A DNA stretch of 64,000 nucleotides, from assembly GCF_002250565.1 (NCBI RefSeq), contig NZ_NMVJ01000010.1, positions 186,001-250,000 of the forward strand, written 5' to 3'. Position numbers and translations under genes: made by a program. Within the stretch, counting starts at the first letter, position 1. Each line of letters starts with the position of its first letter. This DNA comes from Parenemella sanctibonifatiensis (GTDB lineage: Bacteria > Actinomycetota > Actinomycetes > Propionibacteriales > Propionibacteriaceae). Below are positions 26,547 through 35,697 of the stretch, piece after piece. The notes under the pieces were generated by a model that saw only the letters and a list, made by a program, of their open reading frames with translations, was not told where the DNA came from and did no database searches.

Positions 26547-27071
26547 ATGCACAACGACAGTGGTGCCCACCACGACCCCTACGACGGAGAACATTTCTGG
26601 GATCCGATCGAGGACCAGTTGCCGGCCTTCGTCGAGGTGCACCGCACGATGTTGCTGTCGGTGCTCGACGGTCTCACCGAGGACGAGGCCAGGCGATCTC
26701 TGGTGCCATCGAAGACGACGCTGCTGGGGCTGGTGAAGCACGCTGCCTTCGTGGAACGGGTGTGGTTCGAAGAGGCGCTGACGGGCGCGAATCGGGTCGA
26801 GCTCGGTCTGCCGGAGGACGCGTCGGAGTCGTTCGACCTCACCCCGGACGACACCATCGCCTCGGTGACGGCAGCCCTGTCCCACGCCGTCGACCAGTCC
26901 AGGGAGGCGGCCCGCGGCCTCGACCTGGACGCCACCATGCCGGGCAATCGCCGCGGCCCACTGCCGCTGCGCTGGATGTACCTCCACGTCCTGCGGGAAC
27001 TTGCCCAGCACAGCGGCCACGCCGACATCCTGCGGGAGCAGATTCTGGCCGCGCGTACCACCGAGGCGTGA
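26547..27071 (+). CDS. DinB-family protein (DUF664)
   Basis: This 174-aa four-helix-bundle protein of the DinB/YfiT-like group has metal-ligand histidines in LVKHAAFVERVWF and LRELAQHSGHADILRE. Such proteins are often thiol-dependent transferases (mycothiol or bacillithiol), which would fit an actinobacterium. GGGAGG lies 5 bases before the ATG. The stop overlaps the next start (TGATG). Confidence 0.85.
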   Translation: MHNDSGAHHDPYDGEHFWDPIEDQLPAFVEVHRTMLLSVLDGLTEDEARRSLVPSKTTLLGLVKHAAFVERVWFEEALTGANRVELGLPEDASESFDLTPDDTIASVTAALSHAVDQSREAARGLDLDATMPGNRRGPLPLRWMYLHVLRELAQHSGHADILREQILAARTTEA

Positions 27072-28582
27072 TGGCCGAACACGAGAACCCCACCAGCGAT
27101 CAGCCCAGGGATGGTCGGCGTGCCGAGCCGGTCTTCGTCCAGGTGGTGGCCCGTCCCAGCATCGGGGTGGAGGTCACCACCGGCACTGCCTGGGTCGGCG
27201 TGGATCGCCAGGTCGGACACGGGTCGGCCGACGCGCTCTTCGCGCTGATGCCTCACCAGTACGCCCAGGCGATGGCCGATCCCGAAGCGCTGTGGCCATT
27301 CATGCAGGAGTGTTGGCGGGGCGATCACGAGGACCTGCTGCTCCACGCGCCTGCGGGAGGGTCATTCCGACCTCGGCGCTGGCATCCGCTGCCGTTTCAC
27401 TTGCTCGGTCGTCGCTGGGAAGGGGAGCTGTGGTGGTACGTCGCCGCCCTCGGGCTGCCCGAGTCTGCGGCCGCTGTCGCGGTCGCCCGTTCCCTCACCG
27501 ACGCCGTCCGGGTGACCATGGCCGATGGGCGCATGGTCTCGGCCACAGTCGCCCTGACGGGGGCGGGTGCCCACCCCCGACCCGAGGCCCTCATCGGCGG
27601 GCTCGGGCTTGGCAGCGACCGGTCCGAGGCTCGACGCATCCTCGGTGAGCCCGTCGGGCCGGATCTGTACGCCGCAGGCTCGGCACGGGTTCGGCTCGAG
27701 TTCGGCCCGGCTGGCCTGGCCGGTCTCCACCTCACCTCGGCCCCGGCCGCGCCGGTGCCGACCGGGCCGCTCGGCGAGACGCTCGCGCTGCTGGGCGAGC
27801 CCGAGGCTGGGCCCCGCCATCGGGCAGCCGAGTCGGTGCTGGGTGGTCGTCGCGAGCGATGGATGTCCAGTTCTGCATCGTCGCGGCGGCTCCTGGTGCA
27901 CGAGCGGGGCGCGTGCCTGCACATCGGTGACGGCCGCATCCTCGGGCTGGAACTGCCGGCGGCTGACCTCGCCGATGTCACCGGTTGGTCCCAGAATCAT
28001 GACGAGGTGCGTGCCCTGCTCGGGGATCCTGTGGACAGCTACGACGGCGACGACCTGCACCTGTTGCCCGGCGGCGAGGTACTGGTCCGGTCGGCACCTG
28101 ACGACCTCCCCGGCCCGCGCATCGACCTCGTTGCGCGTCGGCGCGGCACCAGCATCGCCAGCAGATTCTTCCGGTGGCGCTCGGGTGAGGTCACCGCCTT
28201 CCTCGACGTGTTGGGCCGAGGCTCCGACGACCCCCTCGTCGACCACGTCCGGGGGATCGCCGGGGTGACGGTGCGCGAGCGCGGCGGCGTCGTGGTCGCG
28301 GTGGACCTGGACGGCGCCGGCGGCGCGCTGCCGGCCCTGCTGGACGGCATGCCCGCCGAGCCGCGGCGCAGCGACATCCGCTTCGGGGCGCCGCGGCAGT
28401 ACGGCCGCCGCGACGACCTGTGGGACTTCGAACAGGGCTGGATCCATGCTCGATCCGGCCGCCACGGCCGGATCGAGTCCGTCACGGTGTGCCTACCCGA
28501 CGAACTGCCGTCAAGGCTGCACGTGCGTCCGTGGCGGTTCGGGCGGGACTCGATGGACGCCTGGCGAGTGCTGTCCTCGTGA
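27071..28582 (+). CDS. Unknown 503-aa protein with repeated LGxP motifs
   Basis: The family is not recognised. Three spaced copies of a short motif occur in the middle: SEARRILGEPVG, GETLALLGEPEAG and DEVRALLGDPVDS. They resemble the helix-turn of SmpA/OmlA- or BLIP-like repeats, each about 100 residues apart. There is no signal peptide or membrane helix. It is coupled to the DinB gene upstream by a one-base overlap. Confidence 0.65.
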   Translation: MAEHENPTSDQPRDGRRAEPVFVQVVARPSIGVEVTTGTAWVGVDRQVGHGSADALFALMPHQYAQAMADPEALWPFMQECWRGDHEDLLLHAPAGGSFRPRRWHPLPFHLLGRRWEGELWWYVAALGLPESAAAVAVARSLTDAVRVTMADGRMVSATVALTGAGAHPRPEALIGGLGLGSDRSEARRILGEPVGPDLYAAGSARVRLEFGPAGLAGLHLTSAPAAPVPTGPLGETLALLGEPEAGPRHRAAESVLGGRRERWMSSSASSRRLLVHERGACLHIGDGRILGLELPAADLADVTGWSQNHDEVRALLGDPVDSYDGDDLHLLPGGEVLVRSAPDDLPGPRIDLVARRRGTSIASRFFRWRSGEVTAFLDVLGRGSDDPLVDHVRGIAGVTVRERGGVVVAVDLDGAGGALPALLDGMPAEPRRSDIRFGAPRQYGRRDDLWDFEQGWIHARSGRHGRIESVTVCLPDELPSRLHVRPWRFGRDSMDAWRVLSS

Positions 28583-28615
28583 CCGACCGGCCCCCCGGCA
28601 TGTCACGGTGAGCAG

Positions 28616-28692
28616 ATGCGCGACTTCGATGAGTTGGTGGCTGAGGCCGAGGCCGGCACCTGATCGAACTGCGCCGCCCTGAGGAGCAGTAG
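28616..28692 (+). pseudogene. Possible methyltransferase relic with internal deletion
   Basis: ATG 28616 starts MRDFDELVAEAEAGT, resembling the N-terminus of a methyltransferase family, and stops after 15 codons. In another frame the next bases read LIELRRPEEQ-stop, like a C-terminus. This suggests a large internal deletion. The evidence is short and weak. Confidence 0.3.
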
Positions 28693-28700
28693 CTGCCACG

Positions 28701-29696
28701 ATGGGAGGCGTGGCGGGTGCAGCGCAACGGATGGAACGTGCGGCGGAGTGGATGGAGCGACACCAGGTCGCCCTGTGCCTGACCGCGCTGGCCCTCGGCG
28801 CCGGCCTCGGGCTGGGCCTGCCGAGCGTCGCCCGCCCGGCCGCCGTTGTCATCACGCCGACCCTGGCGTTGCTGTTGCTGGTCACCTTCGTCGGCATCCC
28901 ATTCGCACGGATCGCCACAGCCTGGCGCAACGGCCGCTTCCTGGCGGTGCTGCTGGGTCTCAACTTTGTCGTCGCGCCGCTGGTGGCGTACGCCGTGTCG
29001 CGGCTGGTGGCCGATGACGTCGCTCTGGTCACCGGCGTACTGCTGGTGTTGTTGGCGCCGTGCGTCGACTACGTGATCGTCTTCACCGGGTTGGCCGGTG
29101 GGGACCGGGAAGGGCTGTTGGCTGCGACGCCGTTGCTGATGCTGGCCCAGATGGTGTTGCTGCCACTCCAACTGCGGCTGTTGGGTGGCGGCGCGGCGGC
29201 TGATGCGATCGCGTGGGGGCCGTTCCTGATGGCCTTCGTGGTGGTGATCCTGGTCCCGTTGCTGGCCGCGGGGCTGCTGCAGCTGGTGATCCCCCGGGTC
29301 ACCTGGGGAGGCCGGCTGGAATCGGCACTCCAGGTGTCGATGGTGCCGTTGATGATGGCCACCCTGACCGTCGTGGTGGCCTCCCAGATCGGCGCGGTCG
29401 GGGCGCGACTGGAGGTGCTGCGGACGGTGCCGGCCTTCGTGGTCTTCGCGATGGTGATGGCGGTCCTGGGGTTGGCTGCGGGGCGGCTGGTGAAGCTGGA
29501 CGTCCCAGGGCGGCGTGCGGCCGTGTTCAGTGGTGTCACCCGCAACTCGCTGGTGGTCCTGCCGCTGGCCCTGGCAATGCCGCCCGCGCTCGGGTCGGTG
29601 CCGCTGGTGGTCGTCACCCAGACCATGGTGGAACTGGTCGTGATGGTCGTGCTGGTCGGCATCCTCGGCAGGAACCCGGGGTCGGCGGAGGGTTAG
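28701..29696 (+). CDS. BASS-superfamily transporter (arsenite/bile-acid-type permease)
   Basis: This 331-aa integral membrane protein has about ten helices, with the core features VLLGLNFVVAPLVAYAVSRL and APCVDYVIVFTGLAGGDREG of the ACR3/bile acid:Na+ symporter superfamily. An arsenic-resistance label is possible, but no arsR or arsC is nearby. The ATG at 28701 is used; 28731 is an alternative. Confidence 0.78.
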   Translation: MGGVAGAAQRMERAAEWMERHQVALCLTALALGAGLGLGLPSVARPAAVVITPTLALLLLVTFVGIPFARIATAWRNGRFLAVLLGLNFVVAPLVAYAVSRLVADDVALVTGVLLVLLAPCVDYVIVFTGLAGGDREGLLAATPLLMLAQMVLLPLQLRLLGGGAAADAIAWGPFLMAFVVVILVPLLAAGLLQLVIPRVTWGGRLESALQVSMVPLMMATLTVVVASQIGAVGARLEVLRTVPAFVVFAMVMAVLGLAAGRLVKLDVPGRRAAVFSGVTRNSLVVLPLALAMPPALGSVPLVVVTQTMVELVVMVVLVGILGRNPGSAEG

Positions 29697-29698
29697 TT

Positions 29699-29722
29699 AC
29701 TATACAAACCTGTTAGTATAGT
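29699..29722. promoter_or_regulatory. TetR operator upstream of the MFS exporter
   Basis: ACTATAC - 10 bases - GTATAGT, perfect 7-bp arms in an AT-rich patch, 34 bases before the exporter start. It is probably bound by the TetR protein encoded downstream. Confidence 0.65.
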
Positions 29723-29755
29723 TTCCTCATCCCTTGCCCGTCGGAAGGAGCCGTG

Positions 29756-31246
29756 GTGCACGACCGTCGCTGGCTGCTGCTGGGGGCGGTGTCCCTGGGG
29801 CTGCTGCTCATCACCCTCGACAACTCGATCCTCTACACCGCGCTGCCCACCCTCACCGAGGAGCTGGGTGCGTCGCCGACCGAGAGCCTGTGGATCATCA
29901 ACGCCTACCCGCTGGTGATGGCCGGGCTGCTGCTCGGTGCCGGCACGCTGGGGGACCGGGCCGGGCACCGGCGGATGTTCGTCATCGGTCTGGTGACGTT
30001 CGGCGTCGCCTCGATCGTCGCTGCCTTCGCACCCACGCCGGCGGTGTTGATCGCGGCCCGCGCCATGCTGGCCGTGGGAGCCGCCGCGATGATGCCGGCC
30101 ACGTTGGCGCTGATTCGGATCGGCTTCCCTGATGCCCGAGAACGCAACCTGGCGATCGCGGTGTGGGGGTCGATCTCGGTGCTGGGCATGGCCCTGGGGC
30201 CGGTGCTCAGTGGTGTGCTGCTGTCGGCCTTCTGGTGGGGTTCGGTTTTCTTGGTCAACGTGCCGGTGGTGCTGCTGTCGCTGGCCGCCGTTCCCTTCGT
30301 GTTGCCGCCGAACGACGCGGACTCGAGCCGCCGCTGGGACCTGTCCTCCTCGGTGTTGGCGATGGCTGCGCTGGTGGGGTTGGTGTTGGTGATCAAGGAG
30401 ATCGCCAAGCCCCAACCGGCGTGGTGGCTCGTTGCGGTGGCACTGCTGCTGTGCGTGGCGGGGGCGGTGTTGTTCGTACGCCGGCAGCGTCGGTTGGACG
30501 ACCCGCTGCTGGACTTCTCGGTCTTCGGCAACGCGGCGTTCAGTTCCGGGATCACGGCCGCCGCGCTGGTGATGTTTGCCGTCGCTGGCGTACAGCTGAT
30601 CACCACCCAGCGGTTCCAGCTGGTCGCCGGCTTCACCCCGCTGGAATCGGGGTTGTTGATGGCGGCGGTCGCCATCGGTTCACTGCCCACCGCTCTGCTC
30701 GGCGGTGCGGCGCTGCACGTCACCGGGCTGCGGATCCCGGTCTCGGGCGGGATGGCACTGGCTGCGGTGGGCGCGCTGGTCGCCGGGCTGTCGGTCAGCG
30801 GTTCGATCGGGCCCTTCGTGGTCGGGTTGGTGATCCTCGGCGCGGGCGTTGGTCTGGTCTTCGCCGTGGCCTCCACGGCCATCGTGGGCAACGTCGTGCG
30901 CCAGCGCGCCGGCATGGCCTCGTCGCTGGAGGAGGTGTCCTACGAGTTCGGGAGCCTGGTCGCGATCGCGCTGGTGGGAACGCTGATGACCACGATCTAC
31001 AGCGCTACCGTGATTGTGCCGGCCGGGTCACCTGCCGAGGCGGCCGAATCCATGGCGGCCGCGGCCCACGTCGCTGCCGGCGACCCGGTCCTGTTGCGCG
31101 CCGCCGGCGCCGCCTTCGATCTCAGCTATCGCGTCATCGCTCTCGGCATCGCCGCGCTGCTGGTGGCGGGATCGGCGATCACGGGCTGGATGCTGCGCGC
31201 CCACGGTCCCCGGACGGAATCCACCCTCGCCGAAGTGGCCCACTGA
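29756..31246 (+). CDS. DHA2-family (EmrB/QacA-type) MFS drug exporter
   Basis: This protein of about 496 aa has 14 predicted helices, motif A-like GTLGDRAGHRRMF, the early LDNSILYTALPTL of the DHA2 family and LDDPLLDFSVFGN after the central loop. It exports hydrophobic compounds using proton motive force. AAGGAG favours GTG 29756 over 29753. It forms an operon with the TetR gene 10 bases downstream. Confidence 0.88.
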   Translation: MHDRRWLLLGAVSLGLLLITLDNSILYTALPTLTEELGASPTESLWIINAYPLVMAGLLLGAGTLGDRAGHRRMFVIGLVTFGVASIVAAFAPTPAVLIAARAMLAVGAAAMMPATLALIRIGFPDARERNLAIAVWGSISVLGMALGPVLSGVLLSAFWWGSVFLVNVPVVLLSLAAVPFVLPPNDADSSRRWDLSSSVLAMAALVGLVLVIKEIAKPQPAWWLVAVALLLCVAGAVLFVRRQRRLDDPLLDFSVFGNAAFSSGITAAALVMFAVAGVQLITTQRFQLVAGFTPLESGLLMAAVAIGSLPTALLGGAALHVTGLRIPVSGGMALAAVGALVAGLSVSGSIGPFVVGLVILGAGVGLVFAVASTAIVGNVVRQRAGMASSLEEVSYEFGSLVAIALVGTLMTTIYSATVIVPAGSPAEAAESMAAAAHVAAGDPVLLRAAGAAFDLSYRVIALGIAALLVAGSAITGWMLRAHGPRTESTLAEVAH

Positions 31247-31256
31247 CAGGAGCAGC

Positions 31257-31730
31257 ATGCGTCCCAGCAACCGGTCCCGGATCCTCGAGGCGGCCATCCG
31301 GATCATCGACCGCGATGGCATGACCGCGCTCACCTTCGATGCGGTGGCAGCTGAATCCGACCTCACCCGGGGTGGGGTGATCTATCACTTCGAGTCCCGT
31401 GAAGCCCTGGTGCTGGCCATCCACCAGCACGTCGCCGAGCAGCGGCTGCTGGCGTACGTCCGGGCCTGCGCCCAGCCGCCGCAGCGTGCCCACGTACGCC
31501 TGGCGCTCGAGCCGACGCCGGAGTCGCAGGCGGTGTGGCGGCCGATCTATCAGGCCTGGTTGCCCGACGGCGACCAGGCTGGCGGCGAGCGCACTAGGGC
31601 GCTGACCTTGGCGCGGCTGGCGGCCGATGGCCTGTGGCTGCACGAGGCGCTGGCGGCGGACCCGATGAGCCAGGCCCAACGTGAGGAAGCGGTGCAGGCG
31701 ATCGAGGCCTTGGTGCGCGACTCGACGTGA
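31257..31730 (+). CDS. TetR-family regulator, short form
   Basis: This 157-aa protein has a TetR DNA-binding domain (ALTFDAVAAESDLTRGGVIYHF) and a short C-terminal domain (family members usually exceed 180 aa). AGGAG lies 4-5 bases before the ATG. It probably represses the exporter operon through the 29699-29722 palindrome. Confidence 0.87.
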   Translation: MRPSNRSRILEAAIRIIDRDGMTALTFDAVAAESDLTRGGVIYHFESREALVLAIHQHVAEQRLLAYVRACAQPPQRAHVRLALEPTPESQAVWRPIYQAWLPDGDQAGGERTRALTLARLAADGLWLHEALAADPMSQAQREEAVQAIEALVRDST

Positions 31731-31817
31731 GCGGGCTCGCTGGGGCGAGGCCGAGCGAGGCGATCGGCTGGCTATAGTCCACCTCAGATGCTGTCGAAGG
31801 GGAGGGCATGGGGCGCA

Positions 31818-32396
31818 ATGACGAGTGAGACCACTGTGACGGGGGACAACGTCGGCGAGGTCCACCTGCGGCCGTTGCGGCTGGGTGACGCGCCGGGCGT
31901 CCTGGCCGCATTCGGATCTGATCGGGACATGGCCAGGCAGGGTGACGTGCGGAGCCTCCACGATGCCGAGCTCTATGTCAGTGCGCTGCTGGACGACGCG
32001 GCCAGGTGGCCGTGGGCGGTGGTCGAGGAGAATCGGATCATCGGACTGGTGTGCGTCGACGTCGACGCGGTCAACCGCAGTGGCTGGTTCTGGTACTGGA
32101 TGCACGCCTACTGCCGCGGCCGCGGCTGGATGGGGCGGGCCGCCGCAACGGTCGCGGAGTGGGCGCTGACCGAGGGCGGGCTGGAGCGGCTCGAACTGGA
32201 GCACCGGGTCAACAACGCCGCTTCCGGTGCCGTGGCGCGCGCGGCCGGCTTCGTCAAGGAAGGCACGTTGCGCAGCAAGCTCGTCATGGACGGCGAGCGG
32301 GTGGATGTCGATGCCTACGGCCGACTCGACACCGACCCCGGACCGGCGTACCAGCCCTTCGAGATGCGGCACCAGCCGCAGTCGGTGATGCGCTGA
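31818..32396 (+). CDS. GNAT acetyltransferase, RimJ/RimL-like
   Basis: This 192-aa protein has VHLRPLRLGDAPGVLAAF at the start, a CRGRGWMGRAAATVAEWA acetyl-CoA loop region and NNAASGAVARAAGFVKEGTL, all typical of ribosomal-protein-acetylase-like GNATs. The start at 31818 is the first that begins near the domain. The target is unknown. Confidence 0.82.
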   Translation: MTSETTVTGDNVGEVHLRPLRLGDAPGVLAAFGSDRDMARQGDVRSLHDAELYVSALLDDAARWPWAVVEENRIIGLVCVDVDAVNRSGWFWYWMHAYCRGRGWMGRAAATVAEWALTEGGLERLELEHRVNNAASGAVARAAGFVKEGTLRSKLVMDGERVDVDAYGRLDTDPGPAYQPFEMRHQPQSVMR

Positions 32397-32466
32397 CCGC
32401 GGGAGCGGCAGCGGGCTCTTTGCACGCAAGGTGGTGCCTGAGCCCCTGACCCGCCAGACTGCAGCC

Positions 32467-32673
32467 ATGAGCAACGGTTCTGCTGCATCACCGATTCTTC
32501 GAATTCAAACCATCAGTATCTCCGTGGTCGGCGCGGTCGCCGTCCTCTGTTTCTTGGTCTCGCTGGTCACCAGCGGCGACCTGTCGGCAACCTTGGGCAC
32601 GGTCGCCGCGGTGGCGGCCGGCGTGTGCGCGGTCATCGGCGTCTCCTTTGCCATGACGGGAGGCCTGCGATGA
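32467..32673 (+). CDS. Small two-helix membrane protein, 68 aa
   Basis: The protein is almost entirely two membrane helices (ISISVVGAVAVLCFLVSLV; LGTVAAVAAGVCAVIGVSFA). The family is not recognised. It overlaps the next, similar gene by four bases (ATGA), so the pair is probably co-translated and may form a hetero-oligomer. Confidence 0.6.
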   Translation: MSNGSAASPILRIQTISISVVGAVAVLCFLVSLVTSGDLSATLGTVAAVAAGVCAVIGVSFAMTGGLR

Positions 32674-32858
32674 CGCCGCTGCTGTGGGGCATTGTCATCG
32701 CCGGCGCGCTGGCTGTCATCACCTTCGTCGGCTCGCTGATCGTCGGCCTCACCAAGGGGTTCCGGGAACCGCTGGCCCGCCGACTGCTGACCACCGCTGC
32801 GAGCCTCGGCATTGTGTGCGCCGTCTTGGGGATGGTGCTCAGCTTCACCGGCGGCTGA
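32670..32858 (+). CDS. Small two-helix membrane protein, 62 aa
   Basis: Second member of the pair: WGIVIAGALAVITFVGSLIV and LLTTAASLGIVCAVLGMVLS helices flank a basic loop (GLTKGFREPLARR). It converges with the TetR gene 5 bases away. The function is unknown. Confidence 0.6.
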   Translation: MTPLLWGIVIAGALAVITFVGSLIVGLTKGFREPLARRLLTTAASLGIVCAVLGMVLSFTGG

Positions 32859-32863
32859 GTCCT

Positions 32864-33475
32864 TCAGTCCTGCGCACGGCAGCGGCAGGTGAGGCCGATG
32901 CCGTCGAGGATGGCGCCGATCTGGGCGCCGATGTTGGCGTCCGAACGCCCATGGATGAGGGGAAACCGGTCGGCGTCGACGGACTGTGCACGGAGCTGGT
33001 CCGTGCCCGCCTCCCAGCCCTCGGCCACCAGCGCCGCGCTGCCGTAGAACCAGCCCATGATCAGGTCGTGTCCGTCGCGTGGGTCGATCCGACCGCCCCG
33101 GCACAGGGTCATGAGGGTCTCGCTCAGCTCGAAGGAGTGGTGACCCAGCACCGGCTGGTGGTGCAGCAGCGCGATGATGCCGGGCTCGGCGAACAGCTCG
33201 CGGGCGCGGTCGGCCAGCGTACGGATGGCGCAGCGGGGGCAGTCCGCGGGCAACAGGTCGAGTGGCGACAGGCGTCCGAGCGCCTCGTCGGCAAGGGTGT
33301 GCCACAGCTCCCCGAGGTCGCGGAAGTAGGTGTAGAGCGCGTTCGGTGCGACCCCCAGGTCGGCGGCGATCATCCGCAGTGACACGGCCGCCGGGGTGCC
33401 GCGGTCGGTGAGGAGCCGGTGGGTGGCCGCCTTGATTCGCTCGGCGTCAAGATTGCCTCGTGGGCCCCGCTTCAT
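32864..33475 (-). CDS. TetR-family regulator (TetR_C-like)
   Basis: This 203-aa protein has helix-turn-helix residues (VSLRMIAADLGVAPNALYTY), then a TetR/AcrR-type C-terminus. The tail carries several cysteines (CRCRAQD; DCPRCAIR), which might bind metal or sense thiols. It is divergent from the CPBP protease gene over a large palindrome. The start at MKRGPRGNL fits the family. Confidence 0.86.
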   Translation of the reverse strand: MKRGPRGNLDAERIKAATHRLLTDRGTPAAVSLRMIAADLGVAPNALYTYFRDLGELWHTLADEALGRLSPLDLLPADCPRCAIRTLADRARELFAEPGIIALLHHQPVLGHHSFELSETLMTLCRGGRIDPRDGHDLIMGWFYGSAALVAEGWEAGTDQLRAQSVDADRFPLIHGRSDANIGAQIGAILDGIGLTCRCRAQD

Positions 33476-33519
33476 GCCTGACTCCTCTCTTGACCCCGGT
33501 CGCCACCCAGCATAGTATG

Positions 33520-33548
33520 TACACCGTACAGATAATTTGTACAGTGTA
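33520..33548. promoter_or_regulatory. TetR operator with embedded promoter
   Basis: TACACCGTACA - 7 bases - TGTACAGTGTA (10 of 11 arm positions pair). The spacer contains a -10-like GATAAT (33531-33536) for the CPBP gene, so repressor binding would block it. Confidence 0.65.
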
Positions 33549-33572
33549 GAGGCGCAGCAGAGGGGCCCGATC

Positions 33573-34394
33573 GTGTCCGATCCCACCACACCCATCCGAG
33601 TCGATCTCCACGCCGGATCCGCGCGGCCACCTGAGGTCATCGGTTACGTCCTCGCTGCCACCGCCCTGTGCGCCGTGGTCGCCAGCCCGGTGCTGCTGGG
33701 CGTGCTGTCGATCGAGTACGCCGGCGTGATCGTCCCGCTGGCGCAGCTGACGCCGACGCTGATCGCGCTGATCTTCTGGGCCGTGCTGCGGCCGGGACGC
33801 CTGTCCGCGGCCCTGGCGCTGAGATGGTCCTGGCGTGGCGTGGGCTGGGGTCTGGCCGCTGTCGCGGTGGTGTCCGCCCTGCAGTTCCTGCTCGGGCTGA
33901 CGCTCGGCTGGCAGATCCGCGGCAGCGACCCGATCCTGACGGCCGCCATCGCCGTGCTACCCCTGCTCCTGCTCCAGTCGGTCTTCGCGATCGGTGAGGA
34001 ATTCGGGTGGCGCGGTTGGTTGGCCAGTCGGACCGCATCATGGCCGTTCTGGACGGCGGCGCTGGCCGGGTCGCTCGCCTGGGTGATGTGGCACCTGCCG
34101 GCGTTGCCGATCGTCACTGCCGGTGGTGGTTGGCAGGCCGGCCTCGCCTATCTGGCCTCGATCGCCTCCTGGGCGCCGTTCCTGCTGGCGCTGCGAAGGC
34201 GTACCGGGTCGGTCTGGGCGGCTGTCATCACGCACGGTGCGCTCAACAGCCTGCGGGTCTTCTTCCTGCAGTCGATCGCCGATGCCGGCGGCGTCGATTG
34301 GGCTGTCGAGGCCATCGGTTGGTTGCTGTGGCTGGGGGCGGCCTGGCTGCTGATGCGCCGGACCTCGGACACTGCGTCACGCGACGCGCACTGA
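33573..34394 (+). CDS. CPBP-family intramembrane glutamic endopeptidase
   Basis: This 273-aa protein has about eight helices and the three CPBP (Abi/Rce1) motifs: EExxxR in GEEFGWRGWL, the His of MWHLPAL and HxxxN in HGALNSL. AGAGGGG lies 7 bases before GTG 33573. Roles range from bacteriocin self-immunity to prenyl-protein processing; none is indicated here. Confidence 0.85.
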   Translation: MSDPTTPIRVDLHAGSARPPEVIGYVLAATALCAVVASPVLLGVLSIEYAGVIVPLAQLTPTLIALIFWAVLRPGRLSAALALRWSWRGVGWGLAAVAVVSALQFLLGLTLGWQIRGSDPILTAAIAVLPLLLLQSVFAIGEEFGWRGWLASRTASWPFWTAALAGSLAWVMWHLPALPIVTAGGGWQAGLAYLASIASWAPFLLALRRRTGSVWAAVITHGALNSLRVFFLQSIADAGGVDWAVEAIGWLLWLGAAWLLMRRTSDTASRDAH

Positions 34395-34430
34395 CCCGCG
34401 GGACCGCACCAACCGACGGCGTGCAGGCCC

Positions 34431-34436
34431 TACCAT
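34431..34436 (+). promoter_or_regulatory. -10 box (TACCAT) for leaderless glycosyltransferase gene
   Basis: TACCAT ends 6 bases before ATG 34443, with no Shine-Dalgarno sequence. Confidence 0.5.
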
Positions 34437-34442
34437 GGCGGC

Positions 34443-35651
34443 ATGCCGCGCCCCCATTTGCCGTCGACGGGGCTGCGCATTGCCTACGTCTCCTTGCACA
34501 CCTCACCGCTGGCCTCGCCGGGGCAAGCCGACGCGGGCGGGATGAACGTGGTCGAGGTGCATCAGGCTCTCGCCCTGGCCGAGCGCGGCGTCGAGGTCGA
34601 TCTGCTGACGCGCCGCTCTGAGCCCGACCCGCCGGACGTTGAGGATGTGGCACCGGGCGTACGCCTGCACCGGCTGCCGGCCGGGCCGCCGACCCCGCTG
34701 ACGAAGGCGGAGACCGATGACACCATCGAGCCGTTCCGGGAGCAGCTGGCCGCCTTCGTGGACCGGCAACGGCCCGATGTGCTGCATTCCCACCACTGGT
34801 TCTCCGGGGTGGCGGCGTTGCCGGTGGGGCGGGGCGCGGGGGTGCCGCACGTCCAGTCCTTCCATTCGGTCGCCGCGCCCGCCGGCTCGGGCAGCTTGGC
34901 CGCCGGCGAACCCGCCGAGTCACCACGCCGGATCGTGGGGGAGCGGACCGTGGCCGACGGGTCTGACCTGGTCGTCACCGTCTCCGAGGCGGAGGCGAGC
35001 ACTGTGCGGGCGCGGTATGACGTCGCCGCCGACCGACTCCGGGTGGTGCGGCCTGGTGTCGACACCGATGCCTTCCGGCCGTTGGCTCCGGGCGAGCGCC
35101 CCGACCGACCGCCCTACCTGTTGTTCGCCGCGAGGCTGCAGCCGTTGAAGGCGCCGGATCTGGCTCTGCAGACATTGGCGTTGCTGCCGCAGCCCCGGCC
35201 CGACTTGGTGTTGGCTGGCGCCGCTTCTGCGGACTTCGCCGCGTACACCGCCGAGCTGACTGCCTTGGCCGAGACGTTGGGCGTACGCCAGCAGGTCACC
35301 TTCGCCGGCTCCCAGTCCCGAGCAGAACTCGCCATCCTGATGCGCGGCGCCGCGGTCTTCCTGCTGCCGTCGTGGTCGGAGACCTTCGGGCTGGTGGCGC
35401 TCGAATCAGCCGCCAGCGGCGTTCCTGCGATCGCGTGGCAGGGAGCAGGCGGGGTGGCCGAAGCAATCGGCGACGCGGGAATCGTGCTCGCCGACCGCGA
35501 CCCGGCGGCGTGGGCCGGCACCGTGGCGGCGCTGCTCGCTGACGAGACCCGGCGCCGCGGGTTGGGACAGCGGGCCCGGGCCTGGGCCGAACACCACACT
35601 TGGCGGCGGGTCGCCGAGGACCTGCTCGAGGTCTACGCCGAGCTGCTGTGA
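34443..35651 (+). CDS. GT4-family glycosyltransferase, MshA-like
   Basis: This 402-aa GT-B enzyme has HTSPLASPGQADAGGMNVVE, close to the start of MshA (the first enzyme of mycothiol synthesis), and the EX7E region ETFGLVALESAASGVPAI. It is shorter and more divergent than classical MshA, so it may transfer a sugar to another acceptor. The DAGGMN loop is the best evidence for inositol-phosphate-type substrates. Confidence 0.75.
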   Translation: MPRPHLPSTGLRIAYVSLHTSPLASPGQADAGGMNVVEVHQALALAERGVEVDLLTRRSEPDPPDVEDVAPGVRLHRLPAGPPTPLTKAETDDTIEPFREQLAAFVDRQRPDVLHSHHWFSGVAALPVGRGAGVPHVQSFHSVAAPAGSGSLAAGEPAESPRRIVGERTVADGSDLVVTVSEAEASTVRARYDVAADRLRVVRPGVDTDAFRPLAPGERPDRPPYLLFAARLQPLKAPDLALQTLALLPQPRPDLVLAGAASADFAAYTAELTALAETLGVRQQVTFAGSQSRAELAILMRGAAVFLLPSWSETFGLVALESAASGVPAIAWQGAGGVAEAIGDAGIVLADRDPAAWAGTVAALLADETRRRGLGQRARAWAEHHTWRRVAEDLLEVYAELL

Positions 35652-35697
35652 CCTGCCTCTTGGGCCACGAGTCAGACCCTGGTGCTTCACTGGCCCC

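Noticed and set aside
26276-28582. A single 768-residue reading frame covering the intergenic region, DinB in another frame, and the 503-aa gene
   Set aside because: The region before 27071 is out of frame with the clearly coding DinB gene and has no protein character.
34443-35651. Firm assignment as mshA
   Set aside because: The DAGGMN loop fits, but length and the rest of the sequence diverge and no other mycothiol gene is adjacent.
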